From: Flavobacteriaceae bacterium
GTDB taxonomy: Bacteria > Bacteroidota > Bacteroidia > Flavobacteriales > Flavobacteriaceae
Reading direction: 5' to 3'
DNA length: 64,000 nucleotides
Assembly (NCBI GenBank): GCA_003443635.1
Contig: CP031964.1
Span: 2,388,321-2,452,320 of the forward strand
Notes under the pieces: model-generated
Told to the model about the DNA's origin: nothing
What the model saw: the letters and a program-made list of their open reading frames with translations, nothing else
The model's database searches: none
Part shown: positions 16,494-25,098 of the stretch, one piece after another
Layout: each line of letters starts with the position of its first letter
How positions within the stretch are numbered: the stretch's first letter is position 1
Program-made: the position numbers and the translations under genes

Positions 16494-18881
16494 TTATTTT
16501 AATTTATTTCCTAAAATGTTTGTAGCAATTGTTGTAAACACAACAATACTAATAGAACTTAATGGCATTAAAATAGCAGCTACAACAGGTGCTAATTGTC
16601 CTGTAACAGCAAAATAAAGTCCAATAACATTGTATATAAATGAGAGTAAAAAACTCCATTTTATGATTTTAATAGCATTCTTTGAAGCTTTGATATAGTT
16701 ATGTAACTGATTAAATTTTGAGGCATCTAAAATGGCATCACAAGCAGGTGAAAATACATTCACATTCTCTGAAATAGCAATTCCAATATTACTCTGTGCT
16801 AATGCTCCTGCATCATTTAACCCATCTCCTACCATTAATATATTAGCTCCTTCGGATTGATGGTATTTTATATACTCTAATTTATCATCTGGTTTTTGAT
16901 TAAAAATAAGCTTGGTTTTGGCCGGTAATAATTTTTTTAAGTTTTCATATTCTCCTTCGTTATCTCCAGAAAGTATTACCAGATCATAATTCTTTTTTAA
17001 AGTATTAAAGAGTTTAGATAATCCTTTTCTATAGTTATTATAAAAGATATATTTTCCTTTATAAGTATTATTTGTACTAATATGTACTGTAGTGTTTAAA
17101 ACAGGTGTTTGTTGTGCTTCTCCAACAAAACTTGCTGAGCCTATTTTAATTTGTGTATTATTATGTGTGGCTTCAATGCCTTTTCCTAAATGTTCTTCAA
17201 AATGATCTAGCGTAATAATATTGTGCTCCTCTAAAATAGTATACAAACTTCTGCTTAAAGGGTGATTAGAGCCTCTTAATGTATTTTTTAATAAAAGTTC
17301 TTCTGATACTGAAAGTGTATCCCCTTCATAAGTTGCAGTACTCTTTTTATTTGATGTTATAGTTCCCGTTTTATCAAATATAATGGTGTTCATATTTGCT
17401 AATTGCTCGATAACTGTAGCGTTTTTAACATAAAATCGAAGTTTACCAAAAATGCGTAGTAAATTACCAAATGTAAAAGGTGCTGATAGAGCTATAGCAC
17501 AAGGACAAGCGATAATAAGTACCGCAGTAAATACATGTATTGCTTTTGAAGCGTCATAAAACACCCAAAATAAAGTAGATAAAAAAGCAATAGCGAGAAT
17601 TACAATCGTAAAATGTTTGCTAATTGTATTGGTAAGAGTTGTAAATCTTTCTTCTTTATCTGTGCTAAAAATAGCATTGCTCCATAATTGAGTAAGATAA
17701 CTTTGTTCTACTGATTTTATAGCTTCTATTTCTATTACTCCAGAGGTTTGTTTCCCTCCAGCAAATAACTTATCTCCAGATTGTTTTTTAACAGTTTCGG
17801 ATTCCCCTGTAACAAAACTATAATCAATTTTAGCACTTCCATTTATTAATATTCCATCAACAGGAATCAATTCTTCATTTCTAATTAATAATCGATCTCC
17901 CTTTTTAATATCATAAACTTGAATTGAAGTTTCCCTTCCTTTGGGTGTTATTTTAGTTACTGCAATTGGGAAATACGACTTATAATCTCTTTCAAAAGAT
18001 AAAAATGCATATGTTTTTTGTTGAAAAAATTTACCAAGTAATAAGAAAAAAATTAAACCCGTTAAGCTATCAAAAAAGCCAGTTCCTAAATCCAAACTTA
18101 CCTCTATAGTGCTTCTTATAAAAAGCACAGATATTCCAAGAGCAATAGGCACATCTATATTTAACATTTTAGAACGCAATCCTTTATACGCTGATATAAA
18201 ATAGTCTTGAGCAACATAAAATACCACAGGTAATGAAAAGAAAAACATTAACCACCTAAACACAACTTTGTATTGCTCTATCCAAAATCCACTAACTTGA
18301 AAATATTCTGGGAATGATAAAAACATTACATTTCCAAAAGCAAATCCTGCGATACCTAATTTGTAAATAAGTGTACGGTCTATCTGTTTTTTTCCTGTAT
18401 GATAATCATCGAGAGAGATGTAGGGTTCATAACCAATAGCACTTAATAGCAATACTAATTCTTTTAAAGAATATGTATTAGTATGATATGAAACTCTAAC
18501 TGTTTTTTTGCCAAAATTAACCTGAGACGAAGTGATTTCTGAGTTTAGTTTATTTAAATTTTCTAAAATCCAAATACAAGAACTACAATGAATATGAGGA
18601 ATTGAAAGCGTTACAATTTGTGTTTGTCCATCATCAAACTCTAATAATTTATTGATGATATTTTCCTGTTCTAGAAAATTATATTTCCCATTAATTTCTT
18701 TTGGAGTTGCTCCTGGAGAAGTTTGTAAATCGTAATAACATGTAAGATCATTTTCAGAAAAAATTTCGTAAACTGTTTTACAGCCATTACAACAAAATGC
18801 TTTTTCGTCTAACCATACTATGTTTCTCTCACAATTATCTCCGCAATGGAAGCATAATGTATCTTGCATAGCTTTGCTCAT
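16494..18881 (-). CDS. ccoI: Copper-type P-type ATPase for cbb3 assembly (CcoI)
   Basis: 795 residues. The N-terminus has the CcoI cysteine cluster (CFHCGDNC, CCNGC) and a metal-binding domain with HIHCSSC (Cys99, Cys102). Then come eight helices, the ion-channel motif ACPCAIALSAPF, the phosphorylation site FDKTGTITS, FVTGES, SNHPLS and GDGLNDAGAL. It moves copper out of the cytoplasm for the oxidase CuB site. A later ATG (codon 5, 18869) may be the true start, because the promoter geometry puts the start site near 18889, almost on top of the first ATG. It is divergent from the Crp/Fnr gene. Confidence 0.95.
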   Translation of the reverse strand: MSKAMQDTLCFHCGDNCERNIVWLDEKAFCCNGCKTVYEIFSENDLTCYYDLQTSPGATPKEINGKYNFLEQENIINKLLEFDDGQTQIVTLSIPHIHCSSCIWILENLNKLNSEITSSQVNFGKKTVRVSYHTNTYSLKELVLLLSAIGYEPYISLDDYHTGKKQIDRTLIYKLGIAGFAFGNVMFLSFPEYFQVSGFWIEQYKVVFRWLMFFFSLPVVFYVAQDYFISAYKGLRSKMLNIDVPIALGISVLFIRSTIEVSLDLGTGFFDSLTGLIFFLLLGKFFQQKTYAFLSFERDYKSYFPIAVTKITPKGRETSIQVYDIKKGDRLLIRNEELIPVDGILINGSAKIDYSFVTGESETVKKQSGDKLFAGGKQTSGVIEIEAIKSVEQSYLTQLWSNAIFSTDKEERFTTLTNTISKHFTIVILAIAFLSTLFWVFYDASKAIHVFTAVLIIACPCAIALSAPFTFGNLLRIFGKLRFYVKNATVIEQLANMNTIIFDKTGTITSNKKSTATYEGDTLSVSEELLLKNTLRGSNHPLSRSLYTILEEHNIITLDHFEEHLGKGIEATHNNTQIKIGSASFVGEAQQTPVLNTTVHISTNNTYKGKYIFYNNYRKGLSKLFNTLKKNYDLVILSGDNEGEYENLKKLLPAKTKLIFNQKPDDKLEYIKYHQSEGANILMVGDGLNDAGALAQSNIGIAISENVNVFSPACDAILDASKFNQLHNYIKASKNAIKIIKWSFLLSFIYNVIGLYFAVTGQLAPVVAAILMPLSSISIVVFTTIATNILGNKLK

Positions 18882-18923
18882 TTATACCTTTGGCAAAGGT
18901 TAAAAATGAGTTGCATTTAAAAT

Positions 18924-18937
18924 ATGATATTTATCAT
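18924..18937. promoter_or_regulatory. Fnr-type operator between ccoI and the Crp/Fnr gene
   Basis: ATGATATTTATCAT is palindromic except at its two central bases, centre 18930.5, and extends to TATGATA-TT-TATCATA. For ccoI, AACCTTTG (18901-18894 on the minus strand) lies at the 29.5-bp offset, one mismatch from TAnnTTTG. No clear -7 element lies at that offset towards the regulator gene (start 18976). The regulator may still control itself from this site. Confidence 0.7.
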
Positions 18938-18975
18938 ACTTTGATTATTTTTACAAGACATCAATTATAATTTAA

Positions 18976-19653
18976 ATGAGCAATTGCGATCAGTGTATCA
19001 TACGACAATTTAACTCTCTAAAAGCGTTAACTAAAGACGAATTAATTCGCATTTCGGGATGTAAAACTTCTACAAAAGTTAAGAAGGGTGAATTAATTTT
19101 TAAAGAAGGTGAGGCTTTAAATGGTGTTTACTGTGTTAGAGATGGAATATGTAAGTTAGCAAAATTAAGTGCTAATGGTAAAGATCAAATTGTAAAACTT
19201 GTGGTTAAAGGCGATCTATTAGGTCAACGCTCAATAATTGGAGAAGAGCGTACAAATCTTAGTGCTACAGCTTTAAACGATATGGAAGTTTGTTTTATTC
19301 CCAAAAATGAAATTATTAAAGATCTTCATAATAATTCTGCTTTTTCAATGGACATGCTACAGCATATGGCTCATGATTTAAAAGAGGCTGATAATGTTAT
19401 TGTAAATATGGCGCAGAAATCTGTAAAACAACGTTTAGCAGAAACATTAATTTATATTCATAGCAATTTTGGCACCAATAAAGAAGGGATGTTAAGTGTT
19501 GTTCTCTCTAGGGAAGATTATGCCAATATTGTTGGTACTGCTACAGAATCTGCCATTAGAATACTCTCTCAATTTAAAAAAGAAGGGATTATCTCTATGT
19601 CTGGAAAGCAGATAAAAATTGAGAAACTTGGCATCTTAAAAAGTATAGAATAA
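18976..19653 (+). CDS. Crp/Fnr-family transcription regulator, likely oxygen or redox responsive
   Basis: 225 residues: a cyclic-nucleotide-type beta-roll (about 15-130), dimer helix and winged helix (about 150-225). The recognition helix reads TESAIRILSQF, which keeps the Glu and Arg that contact TGA half sites in Crp/Fnr proteins. Cysteines at 4, 7, 29, 53, 59 and 106 could hold an Fe-S cluster: Cys4-x2-Cys7 and Cys106 lie where Fnr has Cys20, Cys23 and Cys122. The cluster is an inference. It is divergent from ccoI and is the best candidate regulator of the five palindromes in this block. Confidence 0.88.
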   Translation: MSNCDQCIIRQFNSLKALTKDELIRISGCKTSTKVKKGELIFKEGEALNGVYCVRDGICKLAKLSANGKDQIVKLVVKGDLLGQRSIIGEERTNLSATALNDMEVCFIPKNEIIKDLHNNSAFSMDMLQHMAHDLKEADNVIVNMAQKSVKQRLAETLIYIHSNFGTNKEGMLSVVLSREDYANIVGTATESAIRILSQFKKEGIISMSGKQIKIEKLGILKSIE

Positions 19654-19728
19654 TAACTAAGGTAATGGAGATTTTTACTGTAAAATGAGTTACAGAAAAA
19701 ATATTACCCAAAAGACATTCAGGAAAAA

Positions 19729-19929
19729 ATGAATACTCAAACTAAATCGGTACTAAAATCAGGATTAATTTCTGGAATTGTTTATGCTGGAATTATGGCT
19801 GGATTTGATTATTTAGACGGGCAAAGTTTTAGAATATGGCGGTTTATTTTTAATATTTTGTTTTTTGGAATACTTATATCATTAATGACTCAATATAATC
19901 TTAAAAAAACAAGTAGTAAAAGAAAGTGA
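19729..19929 (+). CDS. Small membrane protein, unknown function
   Basis: 66 residues with two hydrophobic segments (about 12-28 and 38-56) and a basic tail (KKTSSKRK). No family is recognised. It lies 75 bp downstream of the Crp/Fnr gene on the same strand and could be co-transcribed. Coding potential rests on the open frame, hydrophobic pattern and a start well placed behind AT-rich sequence. Confidence 0.5.
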   Translation: MNTQTKSVLKSGLISGIVYAGIMAGFDYLDGQSFRIWRFIFNILFFGILISLMTQYNLKKTSSKRK

Positions 19930-20058
19930 TTAATCAATGATAGAGTTCTATAGATTTCTTTAGAAAAATTTGCCAAAAAAAAATGGATGAAATTTTACAG
20001 GAAAATAAATAATCCATAGAAAAACAGTAGCCATAATTTAAAATAAGTAAAGCTAGAT

Positions 20059-20526
20059 ATGAAAGCCTATTTAAAAACATTCTTCTTGATTTTATCAGTT
20101 GTTTTGATAACTCATCAAACTACCGCCCAAGACCTAACCAAAACTCATAGGGATTCTTTAAATAGAATAGTTACAAAATACTATGACTTAAACCTTAACA
20201 TATTTTAGGCAAGCTCAACAATCTCAGATATCGATAACGTTTTTAAGCTTTTTATAAATGATTTTATATACGTTCATCCAAAATATGGTGGTACTTACAC
20301 ACGAGAAGATTTGTATAATGGTTATGTACGAAATCAAGAAAATGGTGCTTATGATGGGGGAATCACTGATATTAAAATAATCAATAAAATCATCGGGTTA
20401 AATGCTGTAATCGTACAAAAAATATTTGTCGAAAAAAAAGATGATGAAATCAAAAATAAAAAACCAGAAATGACACTTTTTGAATTTAAAAATGGAAAAA
20501 TATCTCGAATATTTGAATATTGGTAG
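20059..20526 (+). pseudogene. Secreted NTF2-like protein interrupted by an in-frame stop
   Basis: One frame from ATG 20059 to TAG 20526 would encode about 155 residues: a signal peptide (MKAYLKTFFLILSVVLI to TTAQ) followed by an NTF2/SnoaL-like domain (DNVFKLFINDFIYVHPKYGG, ending KISRIFEYW). A single TAG at 20206-20208 (codon 50) breaks it with no frame change. The second part could restart at the ATG at 20311 but would lack the signal and the first helix. The end of the domain is intact, so the damage looks recent. Confidence 0.7.
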
Positions 20527-20621
20527 TATAACGATAATGCATCAGGGTTGAACTATAGATGATTCTTTTTATTAATTTAGATGAATACTACAAAACCATA
20601 CATTAACAATAATTACGAATA

Positions 20622-21800
20622 ATGATAACAAAAGCACTATATTTTTTCATTTTTATATTGAGTTTTTTTTCTTGTCAAACAGATAAAAAAGTAAAATATC
20701 TAGAAAAAACTAAAAGCTCTAAAATTGATAGCTTAGCCAATCGATATCTGCAATTAAATAGATTTAGTGGAACAATTGTAGTTGCTAAAGATGAATCGAT
20801 TATTTACAATAAAAATTTTGGTTTAGCCGATTATGAAAACAATGTCCCCTTTTCTGACGAAACTGCTTTTAAAGTTGGAGAAATAACAGAAATTATCACT
20901 GCCAACATTGTCATAAAAATGGCCAATCACAAAAAACTTCAGTTAGCTGATAAAATATCTAAATATCTACCAGAAATAAAATCTGATTTAACAATAAATG
21001 ATGTATTAAGTCAAAGGATAAAATCGAAAACTCATTTTTCAAATACAACAAAGGAAAGTAATTTAGATTACAATGTTTTAGGTTCATTAATAGAAAAAAT
21101 AAGTGAGAAAAGTTTTCAAGAAAACATTGAAGATTATAGCAACTACTTAGGGTTAGAGAATACTTATTACACAAAAATAGATCCATCTATTGCTGTTGGT
21201 TATCTCTACCATAATTACCGAGGTAATGGACTTGAATTACAGAAATCACCTTCTATAGATCTAGAAAACACATTTAATTTTAATGGGTTAAAATCTACTG
21301 GAAGTGATTTAATTAAAATCATAAAATCAAATCCTATAGAGCTAGACATTGATGGTTATTTAGAAAATGATGGATTTAGTTACTCAGTAATAAATAACTT
21401 GGAAAATAAGACATCAATTGTTGTTTTGAGTAACCGAAGACAGCCTGTGACAAAGGAAATATCTAGCAGTATTAATGCAATACTTATAGATGAAGAATAT
21501 AGACTTCCTTTATCAAGAAAACCGTTTGATATTGATAAAACCATTTTAAAAGATTTTTCAGGCACTTACTCTATTAATGAAAATGTAAATATTGAAGTCC
21601 TTAATTCAAATGACAGTCTGTTTGTATTAATGGGGCCTAATAAAATATATTTAGTTCCACAATCATCAAATCAATTTTATATGGAGCAAATGGATGCATC
21701 TATGAGGTTTTTGAGAGATTCAACAGAAACAACTAACAAGATTGTTCTTTTAGATGGATTTATAGATAGCGATCAACAAGCGATTCGAATAAAAAAATAA
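20622..21800 (+). CDS. Beta-lactamase-fold lipoprotein without catalytic residues
   Basis: 392 residues, lipoprotein signal with Cys18 (FFSC). Residues about 35-310 follow the serine beta-lactamase/penicillin-binding fold. Aligned by eye with the active relative at 46116, the SxxK motif is GEITE (Glu87 and Glu90 replace Ser and Lys), HTNG is gone, the YxN Tyr is lost and HSGG reads ENDG. The surrounding hydrophobic pattern is retained. A C-terminal domain (about 315-392) resembles the beta-barrel of EstB-type hydrolases. It is probably a binding protein at the outer membrane or periplasmic face rather than a hydrolase. Confidence 0.7.
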   Translation: MITKALYFFIFILSFFSCQTDKKVKYLEKTKSSKIDSLANRYLQLNRFSGTIVVAKDESIIYNKNFGLADYENNVPFSDETAFKVGEITEIITANIVIKMANHKKLQLADKISKYLPEIKSDLTINDVLSQRIKSKTHFSNTTKESNLDYNVLGSLIEKISEKSFQENIEDYSNYLGLENTYYTKIDPSIAVGYLYHNYRGNGLELQKSPSIDLENTFNFNGLKSTGSDLIKIIKSNPIELDIDGYLENDGFSYSVINNLENKTSIVVLSNRRQPVTKEISSSINAILIDEEYRLPLSRKPFDIDKTILKDFSGTYSINENVNIEVLNSNDSLFVLMGPNKIYLVPQSSNQFYMEQMDASMRFLRDSTETTNKIVLLDGFIDSDQQAIRIKK

Positions 21801-22009
21801 CTATTGCTAACGATCTATAATCGCAATTACCGAAGTCAATAAGTCAAACTTATAAAAGATCTTAACTATGGCTTAAATATAAAATCTGTAAAATAGGTAT
21901 GAATGCAAAAAGAAGATTTTAAAACAGAAATTAAGGGTAAGCAACAACATTAATAGTTTAGTGCATCTAGTTTTTTCATTAACTAATTTATAGATTTCTC
22001 TCTTTTTCC

Positions 22010-22017
22010 TATCTTAG
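22010..22017 (+). promoter_or_regulatory. Possible -7 promoter element of the MBL-fold lipoprotein gene
   Basis: TATCTTAG lies 31 bp before the start at 22048, one mismatch from TAnnTTTG. The same octamer occurs 38 bp before the SRPBCC gene at 23000 (22955-22962), in both cases behind a pyrimidine-rich tract ending in TTTTT. Confidence 0.35.
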
Positions 22018-22047
22018 TTCTAAAACGATCAAACAAAATATAAAATC

Positions 22048-22935
22048 ATGTCCGTTACAAAACATATCTTCATTCTATTTTTATCTTTTTTTTTGTTGGC
22101 ATGCCAATCTAATATATCTAAACAGAACTCCAATAACACTAACCTTTTACAACATAGTACAGTTCAGGATACGTTAACCAATGTTCTAAAAATAGCTTAT
22201 GTTGGAAATATGGGAGTATGTATTGAGTCTGGAGATAAAACGGTAATTATAGATGGATTACATCAGTTTTATAATAAGGAATATGTATATCCTACAAACG
22301 ACATGGTGAATGAATTAATTAGTGGGAGCTTTAAAAATTTTTCTGCTATAGAGTTTAGTCTGTTTACACATTTTCATGGAGATCATTTTAGCAATGTATA
22401 CTCAAAAAAGTTTTTGAAAAATAATAGTAATGGAGTTATAATGGGATCATATCAAATAAAAGAAAGTATTGATCAATTACTTTCAGAAACCGATAGCATT
22501 TCTCATAAGATTAATATTGTTCCTTATAATAAACAACCTCATACAGTAGAAAGATCTGATATAAAAATTACCGCTATACAATGCGATCATTCAAGTCCAG
22601 AATATCACGGTAAAACAGAAAATATTGCATATGTTGTTACTATAGATGGTTATAACATACTTCATGTCGGAGATACAGATTGGGCTTTAACTCTAGAGCC
22701 TTTTAAAACTTTAGATATTAAAAACACAAAACTTGATATTGCTGTCCTCCCTTACTGGTTACTATTAGAAAATGGAGCTGCTACCAAAGTTAATACTCTT
22801 ATTTCCCCTAAACATATTATAGCTACTCATATTCCACCAAATTTTAGCAAACGTTACCAAAAACAATTACATAACAGGTTTTCTAATATAACTTTATTAA
22901 CTACTTTAGGAGAAGTACATTATTATAAGAAATAA
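22048..22935 (+). CDS. MBL-fold metallo-hydrolase lipoprotein
   Basis: 295 residues with a lipoprotein signal (LFLSFFLLAC, Cys19). The metallo-beta-lactamase fold is shown by THFHGDHF (HxHxDH zinc motif), the later DHSSPEYHG, and HVGDTDW, which supplies the bridging Asp. Periplasmic or surface hydrolases of this kind act on varied substrates and the one here is unknown. The gene stands alone between a possible promoter (22010) and the SRPBCC gene. Confidence 0.85.
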   Translation: MSVTKHIFILFLSFFLLACQSNISKQNSNNTNLLQHSTVQDTLTNVLKIAYVGNMGVCIESGDKTVIIDGLHQFYNKEYVYPTNDMVNELISGSFKNFSAIEFSLFTHFHGDHFSNVYSKKFLKNNSNGVIMGSYQIKESIDQLLSETDSISHKINIVPYNKQPHTVERSDIKITAIQCDHSSPEYHGKTENIAYVVTIDGYNILHVGDTDWALTLEPFKTLDIKNTKLDIAVLPYWLLLENGAATKVNTLISPKHIIATHIPPNFSKRYQKQLHNRFSNITLLTTLGEVHYYKK

Positions 22936-22999
22936 CAAGTTCTCTTCTTTTTATTATCTTAGTATTCTCACTAAAAATGAGCTCTAAAGTTAGTATTTT

Positions 23000-23437
23000 A
23001 TGAAAAATATAGAGGAACCTATTATTGTAGAACAGATTTTTAATACCTCTGCTGAAAATGTTTGGAATGCAATAACTGTACTCGACGAGATGAAACAATG
23101 GTTTTTTAATAATATTGAATCTTTTGAACCTAAAGTAGGTTTTAAAACTCGATTTGTTGTTCAGGTAGAAGATAGAATATTTCCGCATTTATGGAAATTA
23201 ACACAAGTAATTCCTATGAAAAAAATATCTTATGAATGGCGATTTGAAGGATATTCAGGAAGTGGGATTTCGAGCTTTGAACTTATGAGAAAAGAAAACC
23301 AGACAAAATTAAGGTTAACTTTTACAGTTATTGAAAAATTCCCTAACGATATTCCTGAATTTAAAAGAGAAAGTGGTGTTAAAGGGTGGAATTATTTTAT
23401 TAAAGAAAGTTTAAAGCAATATTTAGAAAAAGCATAG
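23000..23437 (+). CDS. SRPBCC / AHSA1-like protein
   Basis: 145 residues, no signal. The START-like fold is indicated by FNTSAENVWNAITVLDEMKQWF at the N-terminus and SGVKGWNYFIKESLKQYLEKA at the C-terminus. This is the AHSA1 subtype common in Bacteroidota. Ligand unknown. It is followed after 86 bp by an NTF2-like gene. Confidence 0.8.
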   Translation: MKNIEEPIIVEQIFNTSAENVWNAITVLDEMKQWFFNNIESFEPKVGFKTRFVVQVEDRIFPHLWKLTQVIPMKKISYEWRFEGYSGSGISSFELMRKENQTKLRLTFTVIEKFPNDIPEFKRESGVKGWNYFIKESLKQYLEKA

Positions 23438-23523
23438 AATACTACTAACAGCTTACATATAAAATAGTTGATCGATATTTAAGTATTTCAAGTAAATTAA
23501 CAAGCTTTTAAAAGGTTAAGAAA

Positions 23524-23886
23524 ATGGACTTAAAAACAATAGTAAACAAGTGGTTTCATAAATGGGAAGAAGGAGATTTTACTAACTTACCTATTTCTAA
23601 AAACTTTAAACATACAAGTCCTTTTGGTACAATAAGCGGAAAAAGCGAGTATATATCTCTTGTTGAAGATAATAAAGACAAGTTTTTAGGCTATCATTTT
23701 GAAATACAAGATCAGGTTTTTGGTACAAAAAAAGCTTGTATTAGATATAGAGCTACTAAGGATGACTTTATCTTAGATGTAAGTGAATGGCATTATGTAG
23801 AAAATAACTTGATTAAAGAAATTATAGCACATTATCATATTGGAGAGATCAGAGAAGAACGAAAACTTTCAAATCAAAATGGCTAA
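23524..23886 (+). CDS. NTF2-like (SnoaL-type) cytoplasmic protein
   Basis: 120 residues without a signal. The pattern WFHKWEEGDFTNLPISKNFKHTSPFG, then the sheet ACIRYRATKDDFILDVSEWHYVENN, is that of SnoaL-like NTF2 proteins. Its stop overlaps the next start by eight bases (ATGGCTAA), so it is translated together with the MGMT-like gene. Confidence 0.72.
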   Translation: MDLKTIVNKWFHKWEEGDFTNLPISKNFKHTSPFGTISGKSEYISLVEDNKDKFLGYHFEIQDQVFGTKKACIRYRATKDDFILDVSEWHYVENNLIKEIIAHYHIGEIREERKLSNQNG

Positions 23887-24352
23887 GAAAAAAACATATC
23901 GAGAAAAAATAAATGAAGTCGAAGAAAAAATTCATGATATAACCCCTGAATGGGAGGAAAAATTAGGGAAAGGGAAAATTTTAATTCCTAATGCAATAGA
24001 TATAGAAAGAATTATAAACAATACAAAAAAAGGAGAGTTATTAACCAACGATACAATTAGAGCAATTTTAACTAAAGAAAAAAATGTACAAGTAACTGCA
24101 GCCATACCAACTGGGGTTTATCTCAAATATATTGCTTTAGCTGCCGAAGAAGAAAAAGAATTAAACAAAACGAGTATTACACCATATTGGAGAGTGCTTA
24201 GACCAGATGGTTCGCTTAATACAAAATTTCCTATCTCAATAAATGAGTTGACTAATCTTCTTGAAAATGAAGGTCATAAATTAGAACTTGGCAAAGGTAA
24301 AAAATCTCCTAAAGTAATTGCATTTGAGTCAAAAATTAGAGTTTATAAATAA
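23879..24352 (+). CDS. MGMT/alkyltransferase-like protein without active cysteine
   Basis: The start at 23879 (MAKKKTYREK) is preferred over an in-frame ATG at 23840 inside the previous gene. 157 residues with a basic N-terminus, then a winged-helix-like core (GKGKILIPNAIDIERIINN to PYWRVLRPDGSLNTKFP) that resembles the DNA-binding domain of methylguanine methyltransferase relatives in Bacteroidota. The PCHR active-site block is absent: the helix reads VQVTAAIPTGVYLKY with no Cys anywhere in the protein. It could be a DNA-binding alkyltransferase-like protein. The family call is moderate. Confidence 0.55.
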   Translation: MAKKKTYREKINEVEEKIHDITPEWEEKLGKGKILIPNAIDIERIINNTKKGELLTNDTIRAILTKEKNVQVTAAIPTGVYLKYIALAAEEEKELNKTSITPYWRVLRPDGSLNTKFPISINELTNLLENEGHKLELGKGKKSPKVIAFESKIRVYK

Positions 24353-24464
24353 AAATTATTATCGTTAATCTATATAGCTTATCATAAAACGACTATGAAC
24401 ATTAAAGAGTTTATTAATTAAATAAGTAATTTTGATAAAACATTACTTGCAAGTAAAACTTAAA

Positions 24465-25067
24465 ATGAAAAATATTCCTTTTTTGCTTATTTATAGCAGA
24501 ATATTAATTGGTATTTTTATTGGGTTACTAGCGGTTTTAAAAACAAATAATCCCTCTATTTTAATTGTTATTTTGATGACATTAGGATTAATCACTGACA
24601 TCTTTGATGGGATTATCGCTAGAAAATTAAATGTCTCTAGTGAAAAACTTAGAGTATGGGATTCAAACGTTGATCAATTTTTTTGGTTAATGGTGATTGG
24701 TTCAATATTTTATTTAAATATCACTTTTGTAAAAGAAAATAGTATTTGGATAAGTATAATTGTTTTACTTGAGTTTATATGCTATTTAGTGAGTTTTATA
24801 AAGTTTAAAAAATCAATTGCTACACATTCTATATTAGCAAAAATATGGACCTTATCATTACTTGGTTTTCTTATTGACTTAGTTCTTAATAACACAAGTC
24901 GTATTCCTTTTATAATTTGTATAGGTTTAGGTATTATATCAAGAATAGAAATAATTTTAATTATTATAAAATTAAAAAAATGGGCAACAGATATCCCTTC
25001 AATTCTAGTTGTTTCTAAAATTAATCAAGGAATTAAAATTAAAAAGAATAAATTATTTAATAGTTAA
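24465..25067 (+). CDS. CDP-alcohol phosphatidyltransferase family membrane protein
   Basis: 200 residues from MKNIPFLLIYS (the upstream in-frame ATG at 24432 would add 11 residues). About six membrane helices. The family motif DGx2ARx8Gx3Dx3D is seen as DG-II-AR, then RVWDSNVD, but the Gly after the eight-residue spacer is Leu. The family transfers a phospho-alcohol head group to lipid. The altered motif leaves activity uncertain. There is no lipid gene beside it; DUF1835 follows after 31 bp. Confidence 0.75.
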   Translation: MKNIPFLLIYSRILIGIFIGLLAVLKTNNPSILIVILMTLGLITDIFDGIIARKLNVSSEKLRVWDSNVDQFFWLMVIGSIFYLNITFVKENSIWISIIVLLEFICYLVSFIKFKKSIATHSILAKIWTLSLLGFLIDLVLNNTSRIPFIICIGLGIISRIEIILIIIKLKKWATDIPSILVVSKINQGIKIKKNKLFNS

Positions 25068-25098
25068 AAGTAATGCTTAAAATTCATTATTATTCTTT

